A DNA stretch of 43,028 nucleotides from NCBI GenBank assembly GCA_025361485.1, contig JANYLA010000106.1, positions 1 to 43,028 on the forward strand, given 5' to 3'. Positions 25,723 to 34,142 of the stretch are shown here, piece after piece; position 1 is the first letter of the stretch, and each line of letters starts with the position of its first letter. The notes beneath the pieces are model-generated. The model was not told the origin of the DNA and searched no databases. It saw nothing but the letters and a program-made list of their open reading frames with translations. A program made the position numbers and the translations under genes. The DNA is from Bacteroidales bacterium (GTDB lineage Bacteria > Bacteroidota > Bacteroidia > Bacteroidales > Tenuifilaceae).

Positions 25723-26532
25723 CTACTGAGGTACAAATAGATAGGTAATACTTCCCTTTTGCTTACTTGGTGCATTAGGGAATTCTGTAAAGAAACTATT
25801 GAGAGCCGCCGTAATTGCAGCCTCTGCAATACATTCATCGTTTAACGAATTTTTCGAATCGATTTTAGCACCAACCACCTTGCCATCGGGTGATACATCA
25901 ATATCGACAACAACCTGTCCACCAAACTGACATTTGTAAGAAGGAACAGGTAACATCATGGCCTTTCGCCCTTCTAAAAAATAGGAGATTACCGCCGGAC
26001 CCTTAAACTTACTCTCATCTTTAGGTACAGTATTTTTTATTGGTGTATTGGGTATCTCCTCTTGGCCTGTCAACTGCGACTTCTCGTATAAATCTTTATT
26101 TTCACTTAACCTCTGTTTTACCATTCCCGCCTCTCGATATAGATCAGATGCGTTAATCCCTTTGTCATCCTGAAGTGTGGGATTAAGCTCATTTGATTCA
26201 GTTGCAGCATCAACAGCCACATTCTTTATTACATCGGCTTCCATTCCTTGATGAAGGAGTTTTTCAACTGCTAATGATACTTTATCCATCTGCTCCTTTT
26301 GCTCCTCCGTAATTGGTAAAAGTTCATTATTAAAATTAATATCAACCTCAACATTTTTAGGTATTGGGTTAAAGTTCATCTTAACAATAAGCAGTACAAT
26401 GGCTAACGAAAGATGTATAGATATCGTCCCAAGTATTCCAACTTTATGGATATCAAAATAGCTGAACATCCTGTTGGAAAGGTTCTCAATCCAGATATAA
26501 AAACGGTATCCAACGCTAACAGTTTTCGCCAT
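25723..26532 (-). CDS. TonB-like energy transducer
   Basis: The 269-residue protein has one membrane helix near the N-terminus (IHLSLAIVLLIVKMNF), a long charged periplasmic linker, and a C-terminal TonB domain (FGGQVVVDIDVSPDGKVVGA, then AAITAALNSFF and a final ITYLFVPQ). Such proteins couple the proton-motive force to outer-membrane receptors. The frame is open to 26553, but the ATG at 26532 (MAKTVSVGYRF) is preferred because the -7 element at 26551-26558 puts the earlier codon upstream of the transcription start. No ExbB/ExbD gene is in the window. The linker lacks the usual proline-rich repeats. Confidence 0.78.
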   Translation of the reverse strand: MAKTVSVGYRFYIWIENLSNRMFSYFDIHKVGILGTISIHLSLAIVLLIVKMNFNPIPKNVEVDINFNNELLPITEEQKEQMDKVSLAVEKLLHQGMEADVIKNVAVDAATESNELNPTLQDDKGINASDLYREAGMVKQRLSENKDLYEKSQLTGQEEIPNTPIKNTVPKDESKFKGPAVISYFLEGRKAMMLPVPSYKCQFGGQVVVDIDVSPDGKVVGAKIDSKNSLNDECIAEAAITAALNSFFTEFPNAPSKQKGSITYLFVPQ

Positions 26533-26550
26533 ACTTTTTAGAATAGTGAA

Positions 26551-26558
26551 CAAATATA
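26551..26558 (-). promoter_or_regulatory. -7 element of the TonB-like gene
   Basis: TATATTTG on the minus strand is a perfect TAnnTTTG match 19 nt before the ATG at 26532. The -33 box is not clear. Confidence 0.5.
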
Positions 26559-26606
26559 ATAATTAATTCACCCAACACCTGTTTTCGATATCATTGTACA
26601 TACTTG

Positions 26607-26637
26607 TTTGTTTTTGTTAAAATGCCGTTTATCTTCG
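26607..26637 (+). promoter_or_regulatory. Promoter of the lone receiver gene
   Basis: TTTG at 26607-26610, exactly 19 nt, then TATCTTCG at 26630-26637 gives a near-consensus Bacteroidota promoter with one mismatch in the -7 box. It predicts a leader of about 65 nt. Confidence 0.6.
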
Positions 26638-26710
26638 CAATCGTAACCACCGAACAAAATAGAGTAATATCGTTGATTATAAAAGTGTTTCACCTTTTTC
26701 ATGATTGAAT

Positions 26711-27103
26711 ATGGATTTTATAAACGACTACCGTTGGTTAGATAAGGTGGTTTTAATAGTTGAAGATGACTCATCTAACTATCAGTACATCAATGCCTTA
26801 TTAAGAGAAAGCGGCCTTACCCTAATTCATGCAAAAACAGGTGAAGAGGCAGTTAATATCTGCCAAACAATCAATAAATTAGATCTTATATTGATGGATA
26901 TTCAACTCCCATTTATGTCGGGCTACGAGGCCACCGAAAAAATAAAATCTTTCAGAAAGGATCTTCCGATAATTGCTCTAACAGCATATTTTTTCAACGA
27001 TGATAAAACTAAATCGCTAAATTTTGGTTGCAACAATTTTATATCAAAACCTATTGATACCGAAGAGCTGCACTCAGCTATTTCAAAATATCTAGACAGC
27101 TAA
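26711..27103 (+). CDS. Single-domain response regulator (receiver only)
   Basis: The 130-residue protein is only a receiver domain: acidic pair in VLIVEDDSSN, phospho-acceptor Asp63 in LILMDIQLPFMSG, a threonine in IIALTAYF and the conserved lysine in FISKPID. There is no output domain, so it acts by protein contact or as a phosphorelay shuttle. An in-frame TTG at 26705 is less likely than the ATG. It resembles the receiver of the hybrid kinase 1.8 kb downstream, and the two could belong to one relay. Confidence 0.88.
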   Translation: MDFINDYRWLDKVVLIVEDDSSNYQYINALLRESGLTLIHAKTGEEAVNICQTINKLDLILMDIQLPFMSGYEATEKIKSFRKDLPIIALTAYFFNDDKTKSLNFGCNNFISKPIDTEELHSAISKYLDS

Positions 27104-27506
27104 TCACTTTTGACTATTAATACTAATTAAAGGTTGAGAAATTGATTTTTACCACTATCTTAAATAGTTAATTATTAGCAATATGATAAATGTGCTTTAG
27201 TGAATCTTTGTGTTTTTGTGTCTTGGTGGCGCTTCTTTACTTAGCCACTAAGACTCTAAGGCACTAATTTTCACAAAGTTTATACGATAATAAGATACTC
27301 AACCCTTAATTCGCATTATTAACTATTGCCTATTTCAACGCCCACCCCAAACTGTTGATTTACATGCACACTAATTTGGAATACGAGTGCTTGGGTTATC
27401 AAGACTATTTTATATCTACATGATATTATGTTACTTATAAGCATTTATTGATTTTTAATTATTTACGGATCGGTTTTGGTAACCATTTAAAAAAATAAAA
27501 ACGACT
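27104..27506. other. Intergenic stretch with an inverted repeat
   Basis: The 403 bp between the receiver gene and the coiled-coil lipoprotein gene hold no gene that I can support. The inverted repeat at 27195-27278 is the only clear structure. Confidence 0.6.
27195..27278. repeat. Inverted repeat with GCCACyAAG core (element C)
   Basis: Left arm 27195-27230 in reverse complement starts GCCACCAAGACACAAAAACA, and right arm 27244-27278 starts GCCACTAAGACTCTAAGGCA. The conserved ends face each other across 13 nt. It resembles elements A and B in style (short CACnnAGACAC words) but with the opposite arrangement. Confidence 0.55.
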
Positions 27507-28379
27507 ATGAATAGAATAATTTTAATAGCATCGATGGCACTATTAATGGTAGCCACCAGCTGTAAGGAAAAAGAGAAAAAGCAGATTGAACTTCTAACCA
27601 AGGAAAATCAGGCTTTACGAAATGAATCGCATGCAAAAGATTCCACAATAAACGGATTTTTTGAAATGCTAAACGAGATTGAATCAAACCTTGCGCAGAT
27701 TAAGGTAAAGGAGAATGTTATCTCGAAGAACACCGCTAACAGCACTGAGCTCAACAAGGATACCCGCGAACAGATTAACGAAGACATTAAGGTTATCAAT
27801 GATTTGATGTCTAAGAACAAGCGTACAATCCAATATCTAAATAGTAAATTAAAGGAATCAGGCTTAAAAGTAGCTGAATTCGAAAAAATGCTTGCTCAAA
27901 CAAATCAAACCATTCAGGAAAGAGATGCCGAAATTTCAGTTCTTAAAGACAAGTTAACCCAAATGGATTTTTCAGTTGCAATCCTAAATGCTCAAGTTGA
28001 TACGCTGAAAACTGAAAAGACTCAGCTAACCGAAACGGTTAGCAAGCAAGTTGAGACGATTAATACTGCTTACTATGCATTTGGCACAAAGAAGGAGCTT
28101 GAGTTGAATAAAATTATTGATAAAACAGGCGGTTTCCTCGGACTAGGTAAGACAAGTAAACTTAAGAACGATTTCAATATTAGCTACTTTACCAAGGTTG
28201 ATATCTCGACATTATCCACAATTCCTTTGTCGGGCAAAAAGGTAAAGGTGATTACAGTTCATCCAACCGACTCATACAAACTCATTACCAATCAAGAGGG
28301 TGTTACTGAAAAAATAGAAATTACGGATGCAACCAAATTCTGGAGCGCATCAAAATATCTTGTTTTAATTGTTGAATAA
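27507..28379 (+). CDS. Coiled-coil lipoprotein of unknown function
   Basis: I do not recognise a named family. The 290-residue protein has a lipoprotein signal (LLMVATSC, Cys19), then about 170 residues of heptad-rich coiled coil (KQIELLTKENQALRNES, IQERDAEISVLKDKLTQMDF), and a small C-terminal domain (TKKELELNKIIDKTGGFLGL, then KKVKVITVHPTDSYKL). Similar lipoproteins are frequent in Bacteroidota. It lies between a lone receiver and a hybrid kinase gene and ends with its own terminator, so it is probably transcribed separately. Confidence 0.8.
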   Translation: MNRIILIASMALLMVATSCKEKEKKQIELLTKENQALRNESHAKDSTINGFFEMLNEIESNLAQIKVKENVISKNTANSTELNKDTREQINEDIKVINDLMSKNKRTIQYLNSKLKESGLKVAEFEKMLAQTNQTIQERDAEISVLKDKLTQMDFSVAILNAQVDTLKTEKTQLTETVSKQVETINTAYYAFGTKKELELNKIIDKTGGFLGLGKTSKLKNDFNISYFTKVDISTLSTIPLSGKKVKVITVHPTDSYKLITNQEGVTEKIEITDATKFWSASKYLVLIVE

Positions 28380-28403
28380 TAACAAGTTCAATATTTCATT
28401 ATT

Positions 28404-28435
28404 AAAGGGAGAGCGTTATTGCTCTCCCTTTTTTA
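28404..28435 (+). terminator. Terminator of the coiled-coil lipoprotein gene
   Basis: A perfect 11-bp stem (28404-28414 with 28421-28431) with a 6-nt loop and a T run lies 24 nt after the stop. Confidence 0.88.
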
Positions 28436-28474
28436 TACCAGTTTTATTTGTGCATATTTGAAAGAAAATTGGTA

Positions 28475-28482
28475 TAAATTTG
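28475..28482 (+). promoter_or_regulatory. -7 element of the hybrid kinase promoter
   Basis: TAAATTTG is a perfect TAnnTTTG match 19 nt before the ATG at 28502. The nearest TTTG boxes are not at the ideal spacing. Confidence 0.5.
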
Positions 28483-28501
28483 CTTAATCATTGCACCCTA
28501 G

Positions 28502-31060
28502 ATGTCAAAAGCAGAAGGACCCATTCGAATTTGGATTAAGCCAAAAGTATTGGCAGGCTTTACCATTATCCTTGCCTTTGCAATAGCATCAATATCAATT
28601 ACCTACAACGGATTTATTGAACTTTCAAGAACCAAACAATCGCTTTCGCATCCCAATAAAAAGTTGATATTACTCAACTCAGCATTGGCCGATATCTACG
28701 AAGCCGAGAGTAATATCCGAGCCTATAATCTCACACATAACGAGGAATTCCTAAACACCTACTTTGCGTTTCTAATTAAAATTGGCGATAAGGTTGATAC
28801 CCTTCTCGGCCAAACCAGAGATAGCCAAAGTCAAAGGCTTAAAATAAAAACCATAAAACAGCTGCTCGAAAAGAAAGAGAGCGTACTTGATGATTTTATT
28901 GAACTTAAAAAGTTCGACCGCTCATCAGTATTCTACGAACGGGCCATTGATGAGATTACCAAGGTTCAAGCCATTACAAATCAGAACAAACCCATCGTAT
29001 CGCGTTCAACTACCACCACCACATCAAAGCGCGATACTGTTGTTGAAAGGCTTTCTTCTCAGAAGACGGGCTTTTTTGGTAAGATTAAAAAATGGATTTC
29101 GGGCAAGGAAAAAGTGGACACAACAGTTACCAATGTAAGAGTTGAAAATCATATTGATACTATTGCTCGTGCAGGGTATATTCCTGATAGTTTAGTTGGC
29201 AACGTTGTTGGAATCCTAAATCAAATTCGAAACGAGCAGGAGAGCGCAAATGACTTGGCAAGCATAAAGGAACTCGAACTCCTTAAAAGCGATAAAGAGC
29301 TAATGGATCAGATTAGAGTTATCGTTTCAATGCTTGAGCGCGAAGAACTCTCGCAATCCTACAAGCGGTCAAACAATGCCGAAGAGGTGGTGAATAAATC
29401 AACCATAATTGTGCTTGCACTAGGTGGCGCAGCACTCATCATGATCCTGCTTTTTGTTGCAGTTATTTTTAGAGATATCACTAAAAGTACGTACTATCGG
29501 AATGAGCTATACGAAGCCAAGAAATACGCCGAAAAGTTACTGAAGGTAAAAGAACAATTTTTGGCTAATATGAGCCATGAGATAAGAACCCCGCTAAGCT
29601 CAATAATCGGACTAACGAGGCAGATAAAAAAGTCGGAGTTAAGTTCAACACAGGAAAATCATGTCAAAATGCTGTCAACATCCTCCGAATATTTACTTAG
29701 CGTTATTAACGACATCCTCGATTTCTCGAAGATTGAAGGGGGTCATATGAGAATTGAAAATATACCGTTTAATCTTTTTGAGGTTATCCAGGAAACAATA
29801 AATACGTTACACCATAAGGCTGAAGAAAAGGGCTTAACGATTGATTTGATTGAGGAGAACCCGGTTAACATGATTATTTGGGGCGATCCCTTCCGCTTAA
29901 AACAGATCATTCTAAATCTTTTAAGCAATGCCATTAAATTTACCGATAAAGGCTCAGTCTCAGTTGTCACAAATATTACAAATACTACAAACGATTTTGT
30001 TAAAATTCATATTTCAGTTAACGATACTGGAATTGGAATAACCCCCGAACAGCAAGCCCTCATTTTCGATGAGTTCACTCAGGCAGATCCTAGCACTACC
30101 CGGCGATATGGAGGAACTGGACTTGGTCTTACAATTGTAAAAAGGCTAACTGAACTTCAAGGTGGTGAGGTGAACATCGATAGCCAAATAAACAGAGGCA
30201 CATCAATAAAAATAACCATTCCATACCGATTAAAGGGTGAGCAGGTTGAAAAATCACCTCAAACAATAAAGCACTTTGCCGTTAATCACAACATCCATGT
30301 TCTCGTAATCGACGACGATGAGATTAACCTTATTATCACTGAAGAATTACTTAAGAGTTTAGGAATTAATGTTCATTCAACCGGCGACCCAAAAGAGGCT
30401 ACAAAGCTGATTTTGAAAAATGAATACAATATAATCTTTACCGATATACAAATGCCGGGGATTAGCGGTTACGATATTGTCGATATGATAAGTGAACATG
30501 GTTATTCGATTCCCATAATCGCTATTACAGCAAATAACATGATTGATGATCTCAACCACTTTACCGATAAAGGTTTTGCTGGGCATCTCATAAAACCATT
30601 TACCGAAATGGAATTAGTAGAAGTAATTGAACCATACATTGAGATTCAAAGTCATTCTAAGCTCCAAATAGAACAGGAAGCCAATATCGATAGTGGTTAT
30701 GATCTTGCAGATATATACCGTTTTTCGGGGGGGGATATGCAATCAGCTAAACTTATACTTTCTACCTTTTTGAGTAATATTGACCAAAATCTAGCAGACC
30801 TGAATAATCGTATTCACAGCAAAGACCTCAAGGCAACATCAGCGATTGCGCACAAAATGAAACCCGCCTTTAAACAGTTTAAAATCTACAACATTGCAGG
30901 GTTACTTCAAAAAATTGAATTGCTTGATGACAAAAAAGAAAATCTCCGCGAAGCGAAAAACTTAGCCGAGGAGATGAATATTCAAATCAAACCAATAATG
31001 AAATCGTTAAAGAAAGAGTTAGAAAAACTCTCTGAATCACCTACACAAAAAGAAACCTAA
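28502..31060 (+). CDS. Hybrid sensor histidine kinase with receiver and HPT domains
   Basis: The 852-residue inner-membrane kinase has a first membrane helix (about 18-36), a 260-residue periplasmic sensor of helical type (TKQSLSHPNKKLILLNSALA) with a threonine-rich insert near 169-175, and a second helix (about 301-323). The HisKA domain has His359 (NMSHEIRTPLSS), followed by the ATP-binding domain (NLLSNAIKF, DTGIGI, GGTGLGL), a receiver (Asp648, IIFTDIQMPGISGYD) and an HPT domain (His784, IAHKMKPAF). This allows a complete four-step phosphorelay in one chain. It lacks a DNA-binding output, so a separate partner is needed; the lone receiver at 26711 is a candidate. The input signal is unknown. 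Confidence 0.93.
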   Translation: MSKAEGPIRIWIKPKVLAGFTIILAFAIASISITYNGFIELSRTKQSLSHPNKKLILLNSALADIYEAESNIRAYNLTHNEEFLNTYFAFLIKIGDKVDTLLGQTRDSQSQRLKIKTIKQLLEKKESVLDDFIELKKFDRSSVFYERAIDEITKVQAITNQNKPIVSRSTTTTTSKRDTVVERLSSQKTGFFGKIKKWISGKEKVDTTVTNVRVENHIDTIARAGYIPDSLVGNVVGILNQIRNEQESANDLASIKELELLKSDKELMDQIRVIVSMLEREELSQSYKRSNNAEEVVNKSTIIVLALGGAALIMILLFVAVIFRDITKSTYYRNELYEAKKYAEKLLKVKEQFLANMSHEIRTPLSSIIGLTRQIKKSELSSTQENHVKMLSTSSEYLLSVINDILDFSKIEGGHMRIENIPFNLFEVIQETINTLHHKAEEKGLTIDLIEENPVNMIIWGDPFRLKQIILNLLSNAIKFTDKGSVSVVTNITNTTNDFVKIHISVNDTGIGITPEQQALIFDEFTQADPSTTRRYGGTGLGLTIVKRLTELQGGEVNIDSQINRGTSIKITIPYRLKGEQVEKSPQTIKHFAVNHNIHVLVIDDDEINLIITEELLKSLGINVHSTGDPKEATKLILKNEYNIIFTDIQMPGISGYDIVDMISEHGYSIPIIAITANNMIDDLNHFTDKGFAGHLIKPFTEMELVEVIEPYIEIQSHSKLQIEQEANIDSGYDLADIYRFSGGDMQSAKLILSTFLSNIDQNLADLNNRIHSKDLKATSAIAHKMKPAFKQFKIYNIAGLLQKIELLDDKKENLREAKNLAEEMNIQIKPIMKSLKKELEKLSESPTQKET

Positions 31061-31784
31061 GAAGGAAGCGCACTATTTATTTTACGTCTCACCTCTTCTA
31101 ATAGATATCCAGGCTCTTTTTCACTATACTTATCTATATCAATTGGTTCGTGTATAACCATTTTAACACGTCCTGGCAGTATATTTATTGTATTCGAAGG
31201 AAGTATATTCTTTGTATCAACTAATGTAATTGGGAGAATTGGTAAATTCAGATCATATGCAATCTTAAATGCTCCCCGCTTAAAAGTGCCAAGTTCTCCT
31301 GATTGGCTCCTAGTTCCTTCAGGAAAGATAACAACTGAAGTTCCGTTTACCAATTTCATTTTAGCTTCATTTATGCTTTCAAGCGCTTTCTTACTATTGG
31401 ATCTATCAATAAATATATGTCCCACTTTTTGGCTACCAAATCCAACGCTAGGAATCTTACGAAGTTCCTTTTTCATAATCCATTTAATATCAATCCCAAG
31501 CCATCCATAAATAAGAAAGATATCGTAAACGCTTTGATGATTAGAAACAACATACGACTGCTTTGGGTTTACATTATCTCTGCCTTTAACATTGACAAGC
31601 ATAGGAGTTAGGAATGCGTTTAATTTTGACCAAACCACTCCACCAACATAGCTGCAACCTTTTGATTAACGATGGTTGATAAAACTACTGCCATTATCCC
31701 AAAAAAGATGGTATTAACAAATAAGAATGGCAGGAAAAATAACCACTTATAGGGTTGATAAAGATAATAACCAAGTCGTTTCAT
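31057..31784 (-). pseudogene. plsC: 1-acyl-sn-glycerol-3-phosphate acyltransferase, interrupted by a frameshift
   Basis: The C-terminal part (from about 31650 down) has the acyltransferase motifs SNHQSVYD (HX4D) and FPEGTRSQSGE. The N-terminal part reads in another frame from the ATG at 31784 (MKRLGYYLYQPYKWLFFLPF) through a membrane segment to NQKVAA. The two frames meet near 31651-31659: reading NQKVA then SYVGGVVWSKLN needs one extra base. The span of 728 nt is one short of a multiple of three. Joined, the protein would be about 242 residues, normal for this enzyme of phosphatidic acid synthesis. It is either a single-base deletion or a sequencing error. Its stop overlaps the stop of the convergent hybrid kinase gene. 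Confidence 0.8.
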
Positions 31785-31888
31785 ATCAATCACACAATAA
31801 TTCTGCGAAATTTTAACTTTAGAATACTCGGTGTTCAGTTAAGCATAGTTTTTTTTAAGCTGATTCTTAAAACGTAAATGGTTTAAAA

Positions 31889-31918
31889 AAAAGAAAAACC
31901 CCGAATCTCTTCGGGGTT
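31889..31918 (-). terminator. Terminator of the HU-bL38-like-rng unit
   Basis: A perfect 9-bp stem (31897-31905 with 31910-31918, AACCCCGAA) with a 4-nt loop, followed on the minus strand by a long T run, lies 7 nt after the rng stop. Confidence 0.92.
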
Positions 31919-31925
31919 ATGTTGG

Positions 31926-33476
31926 CTAAAGCTCTATCTCGATATCGTTCCGATCAAAAAAGCGGAACTCTAATAAATGGTAGGATGACATGGGTACAAC
32001 CTTAATTCTAGCGCCGTACTTGAACATCCATTTAATTCGTTTGGATATAAATCCTTTAGAAATATAGGCTGCAATGTAGGGGTGCAGCTTTAAAATAAAG
32101 TTTTTTATTCCTCTCTCGTTTACGAGGAATGTCAGCTGATTCTCAATCTGCTCATCGAAGATTACTGTAGGTGAAACTTCGCCAGATCCTTTGCAGGTTG
32201 GACATTTCTCAACAGTACTGATCTGCATCTCGGGTCTAACTCGCTGACGGGTTATTTGCAATAAGCCAAATTTACTCAACGGCAAAATATTATGCTTAGC
32301 GCGATCCTTGGCCATTAGGTCTTTCATTTTATCGAACAGAATCTGACGATTCTCCTGCGAGTGCATATCGATAAAATCAACAACAATAATACCACCCATA
32401 TCCCTAAGCCTAAGCTGACGAGCAATTTCTTCAGCAGCTGAAAGGTTAACATCAAGTGCATTGGTTTCTTGGTCGTTGGTGGCCTTCGAACGATTTCCGC
32501 TATTCACATCGAATACATGAAGCGCCTCGGTGTGCTCAACAATTAGGTAAGCACCGCTTTTAAATGAAACCGTTTTACCAAAAAGGCTTTTGATCTGCTT
32601 GTCGATTCCAAACTGATCAAAGATAGGCACATTCCCTTGATACAGTTTAACAATCTTCTCCTTTTCAGGGGCAATAGTATCGACATACTCTTTAATATCG
32701 TTATAAACATTCTCGTCGTTAACGTGAATATTGTTGAACGATACATTAAGCATATCGCGCAGAATGGTGGATGTACGCTTTAGTTCGCTTACCAGAAGAC
32801 TTGGAACAGTTGCCGTTTTCATCTTATCATAAGCAACATCCCACTTCTTAATCAGGCCACGAAGTTCAGCATCGAGCACAGCCACTTTTTTGCCCTCAGC
32901 AGCAGTTCGAACAATTACCCCAAAATTACGTGGAATAATACTTTCCATCAGGCGTTTCAGCCTTTTTCGCTCTTCGGGTGATGAAATCTTTTGTGAAATA
33001 GAAACCTTATCGGAGAATGGCATCAGTACAAGATTTCGTCCAGCGATAGATATCTCTGAACTTAAACGAGGTCCTTTAGTCGATATAGGTTCTTTGGCAA
33101 TCTGAACAAGAATTGATTGCCCACTGCTTATTACATTCCCAATTTTTCCGTTCTTATCAATCTCCGATTCAAACTTTAACTTGGTTATCGGTAATGATTT
33201 GTTCTTCTTGGATAATGTGGTTTGCAGATATTTATTAAAAGTTTGAAACTGAGGCCCGAGGTCAAGGTAATGAAGAAATGCATCCTTTTCGTATCCTACA
33301 TCTACGAATGCTGCATTTAACCCAGGCATTATTTTTTTTACCTTACCGAGATAGATGTCGCCAACCGCGAACTGAACGTTGCTTTTCTCCATATTGAGTT
33401 CAACAAGCTGTTTATTCTCAAGAAGTGCAATCGCAATTTCAGTATCACGTACATCAATTACAAGTTCGATATTCAC
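31926..33476 (-). CDS. rng: Ribonuclease G/E family endoribonuclease
   Basis: The 516-residue protein is a single-strand-specific endoribonuclease of the RNase E/G family, acting in rRNA maturation and mRNA decay. It has an S1 domain (about 35-125, GDIYLGKVKKIMPGLNAAFV), the 5'-sensor region, the catalytic metal site (Asp323 in VFDVNSG and Asp367 in VVDFIDMH) and the zinc-link CPTC (Cys425, Cys428). The length fits RNase G rather than RNase E, with no long C-terminal scaffold. A perfect 12-bp palindrome lies 43-77 nt upstream of its ATG, which could be a regulatory or processing site. Confidence 0.93.
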   Translation of the reverse strand: MNIELVIDVRDTEIAIALLENKQLVELNMEKSNVQFAVGDIYLGKVKKIMPGLNAAFVDVGYEKDAFLHYLDLGPQFQTFNKYLQTTLSKKNKSLPITKLKFESEIDKNGKIGNVISSGQSILVQIAKEPISTKGPRLSSEISIAGRNLVLMPFSDKVSISQKISSPEERKRLKRLMESIIPRNFGVIVRTAAEGKKVAVLDAELRGLIKKWDVAYDKMKTATVPSLLVSELKRTSTILRDMLNVSFNNIHVNDENVYNDIKEYVDTIAPEKEKIVKLYQGNVPIFDQFGIDKQIKSLFGKTVSFKSGAYLIVEHTEALHVFDVNSGNRSKATNDQETNALDVNLSAAEEIARQLRLRDMGGIIVVDFIDMHSQENRQILFDKMKDLMAKDRAKHNILPLSKFGLLQITRQRVRPEMQISTVEKCPTCKGSGEVSPTVIFDEQIENQLTFLVNERGIKNFILKLHPYIAAYISKGFISKRIKWMFKYGARIKVVPMSSYHLLEFRFFDRNDIEIEL

Positions 33477-33518
33477 TTTTTTTTAGTTTGTGAAATTAAG
33501 TAAGGTAACTAGAAACAG

Positions 33519-33553
33519 GTCAACCTAAAGGACTCAAGGCTCTTTAGGTTGAC
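33519..33553. promoter_or_regulatory. Perfect palindrome between the 30-residue gene and rng
   Basis: GTCAACCTAAAG (33519-33530) pairs with CTTTAGGTTGAC (33542-33553) over an 11-nt loop. No T run follows on either strand, so it does not look like a terminator. It lies in the presumed rng leader. Confidence 0.55.
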
Positions 33554-33590
33554 ATCATATTTATAAATATGTTAAGAAAAATAGGAATTA

Positions 33591-33683
33591 CTATTTTTTC
33601 TTCTTGTGACGGTTCTTACGAAGACGTTTTTTCCGTTTGTGGGTGGCCATTTTATGCCTCTTCCTCTTCTTTCCGCTTGGCAT
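33591..33683 (-). CDS. Tiny, extremely basic conserved protein (probably ribosome-associated)
   Basis: A 30-codon frame begins ATG at 33683 and reads MPSGKKRKRHKMATHKRKKR and on to KKKK and TAG. Twenty-one of 30 residues are K, R or H. I have seen near-identical small proteins beside HU and rng in Bacteroidota, so it is almost certainly real despite its size. The composition is that of a ribosomal or RNA-binding peptide. Bacteroidota ribosomes are reported to carry an extra small protein (bL38), but I cannot confirm that this is it. It starts 34 nt after the HU stop and is probably co-transcribed with HU and rng. Confidence 0.75.
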   Translation of the reverse strand: MPSGKKRKRHKMATHKRKKRLRKNRHKKKK

Positions 33684-33716
33684 GGTGTTTATTTTTAAAA
33701 GGTTAAAACTAATTAA

Positions 33717-34004
33717 TTACTTCTTTACGTGTGATTTAACCTTACCAACAAAGGTCTTAGCTGGTTTGAAAGAAGGAATGAAATGCTCAGGAATAATGAT
33801 AGTTGTATTCTTTGAGATGTTACGAGCAGTTTTTTTCGCGCGTTTCTTTACGATAAAACTACCAAATCCTCTTAGGTAAACGTTTTTTTCCTTTACTAAA
33901 GAATCCTTTACTGTTTCCATGAAAGCCTCAACGGTCTTCTGAACAGTTACCTTCTCAATTCCAGTATTCTTGGAAATCTCATTTACGATATCTGCTTTTG
34001 TCAT
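33717..34004 (-). CDS. HU/IHF-family DNA-binding protein
   Basis: The 95-residue protein is a histone-like DNA-bending protein of the HU/IHF fold: MTKADIVNEISKNTGIEK, VEAFMETVKDSLVKEKNVYL, RGFGSFIVKKRAKKTARN and PSFKPAKTF. It is slightly longer than E. coli HU (90) with a lysine-rich tail, as in many Bacteroidota. It heads the minus-strand unit with the tiny basic protein and rng, and is divergent from mutY. Confidence 0.93.
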   Translation of the reverse strand: MTKADIVNEISKNTGIEKVTVQKTVEAFMETVKDSLVKEKNVYLRGFGSFIVKKRAKKTARNISKNTTIIIPEHFIPSFKPAKTFVGKVKSHVKK

Positions 34005-34061
34005 GATTAAAAATCTTTAATTATCAATTGATTATACTTGTGTTTTTTCATTTTCGGACTG

Positions 34062-34092
34062 CAAATATAAATGATTTATATATATAAACGAA
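34062..34092 (-). promoter_or_regulatory. Promoter of the HU unit
   Basis: On the minus strand TTCG, 19 nt, then TATATTTG match the Bacteroidota consensus with one mismatch in the -33 box. The predicted leader is about 50 nt. Confidence 0.6.
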
Positions 34093-34142
34093 ATACAAAT
34101 GAATTATTTTTTATAACTAATTTTACCGTTCGATTTGATTCA

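Noticed and set aside
28495-28500. ACCCTA just before the hybrid kinase gene as an ECF promoter
   Set aside because: On the minus strand the box 16 nt away is TTTATA rather than GTATTA, and it would point away from the kinase gene.
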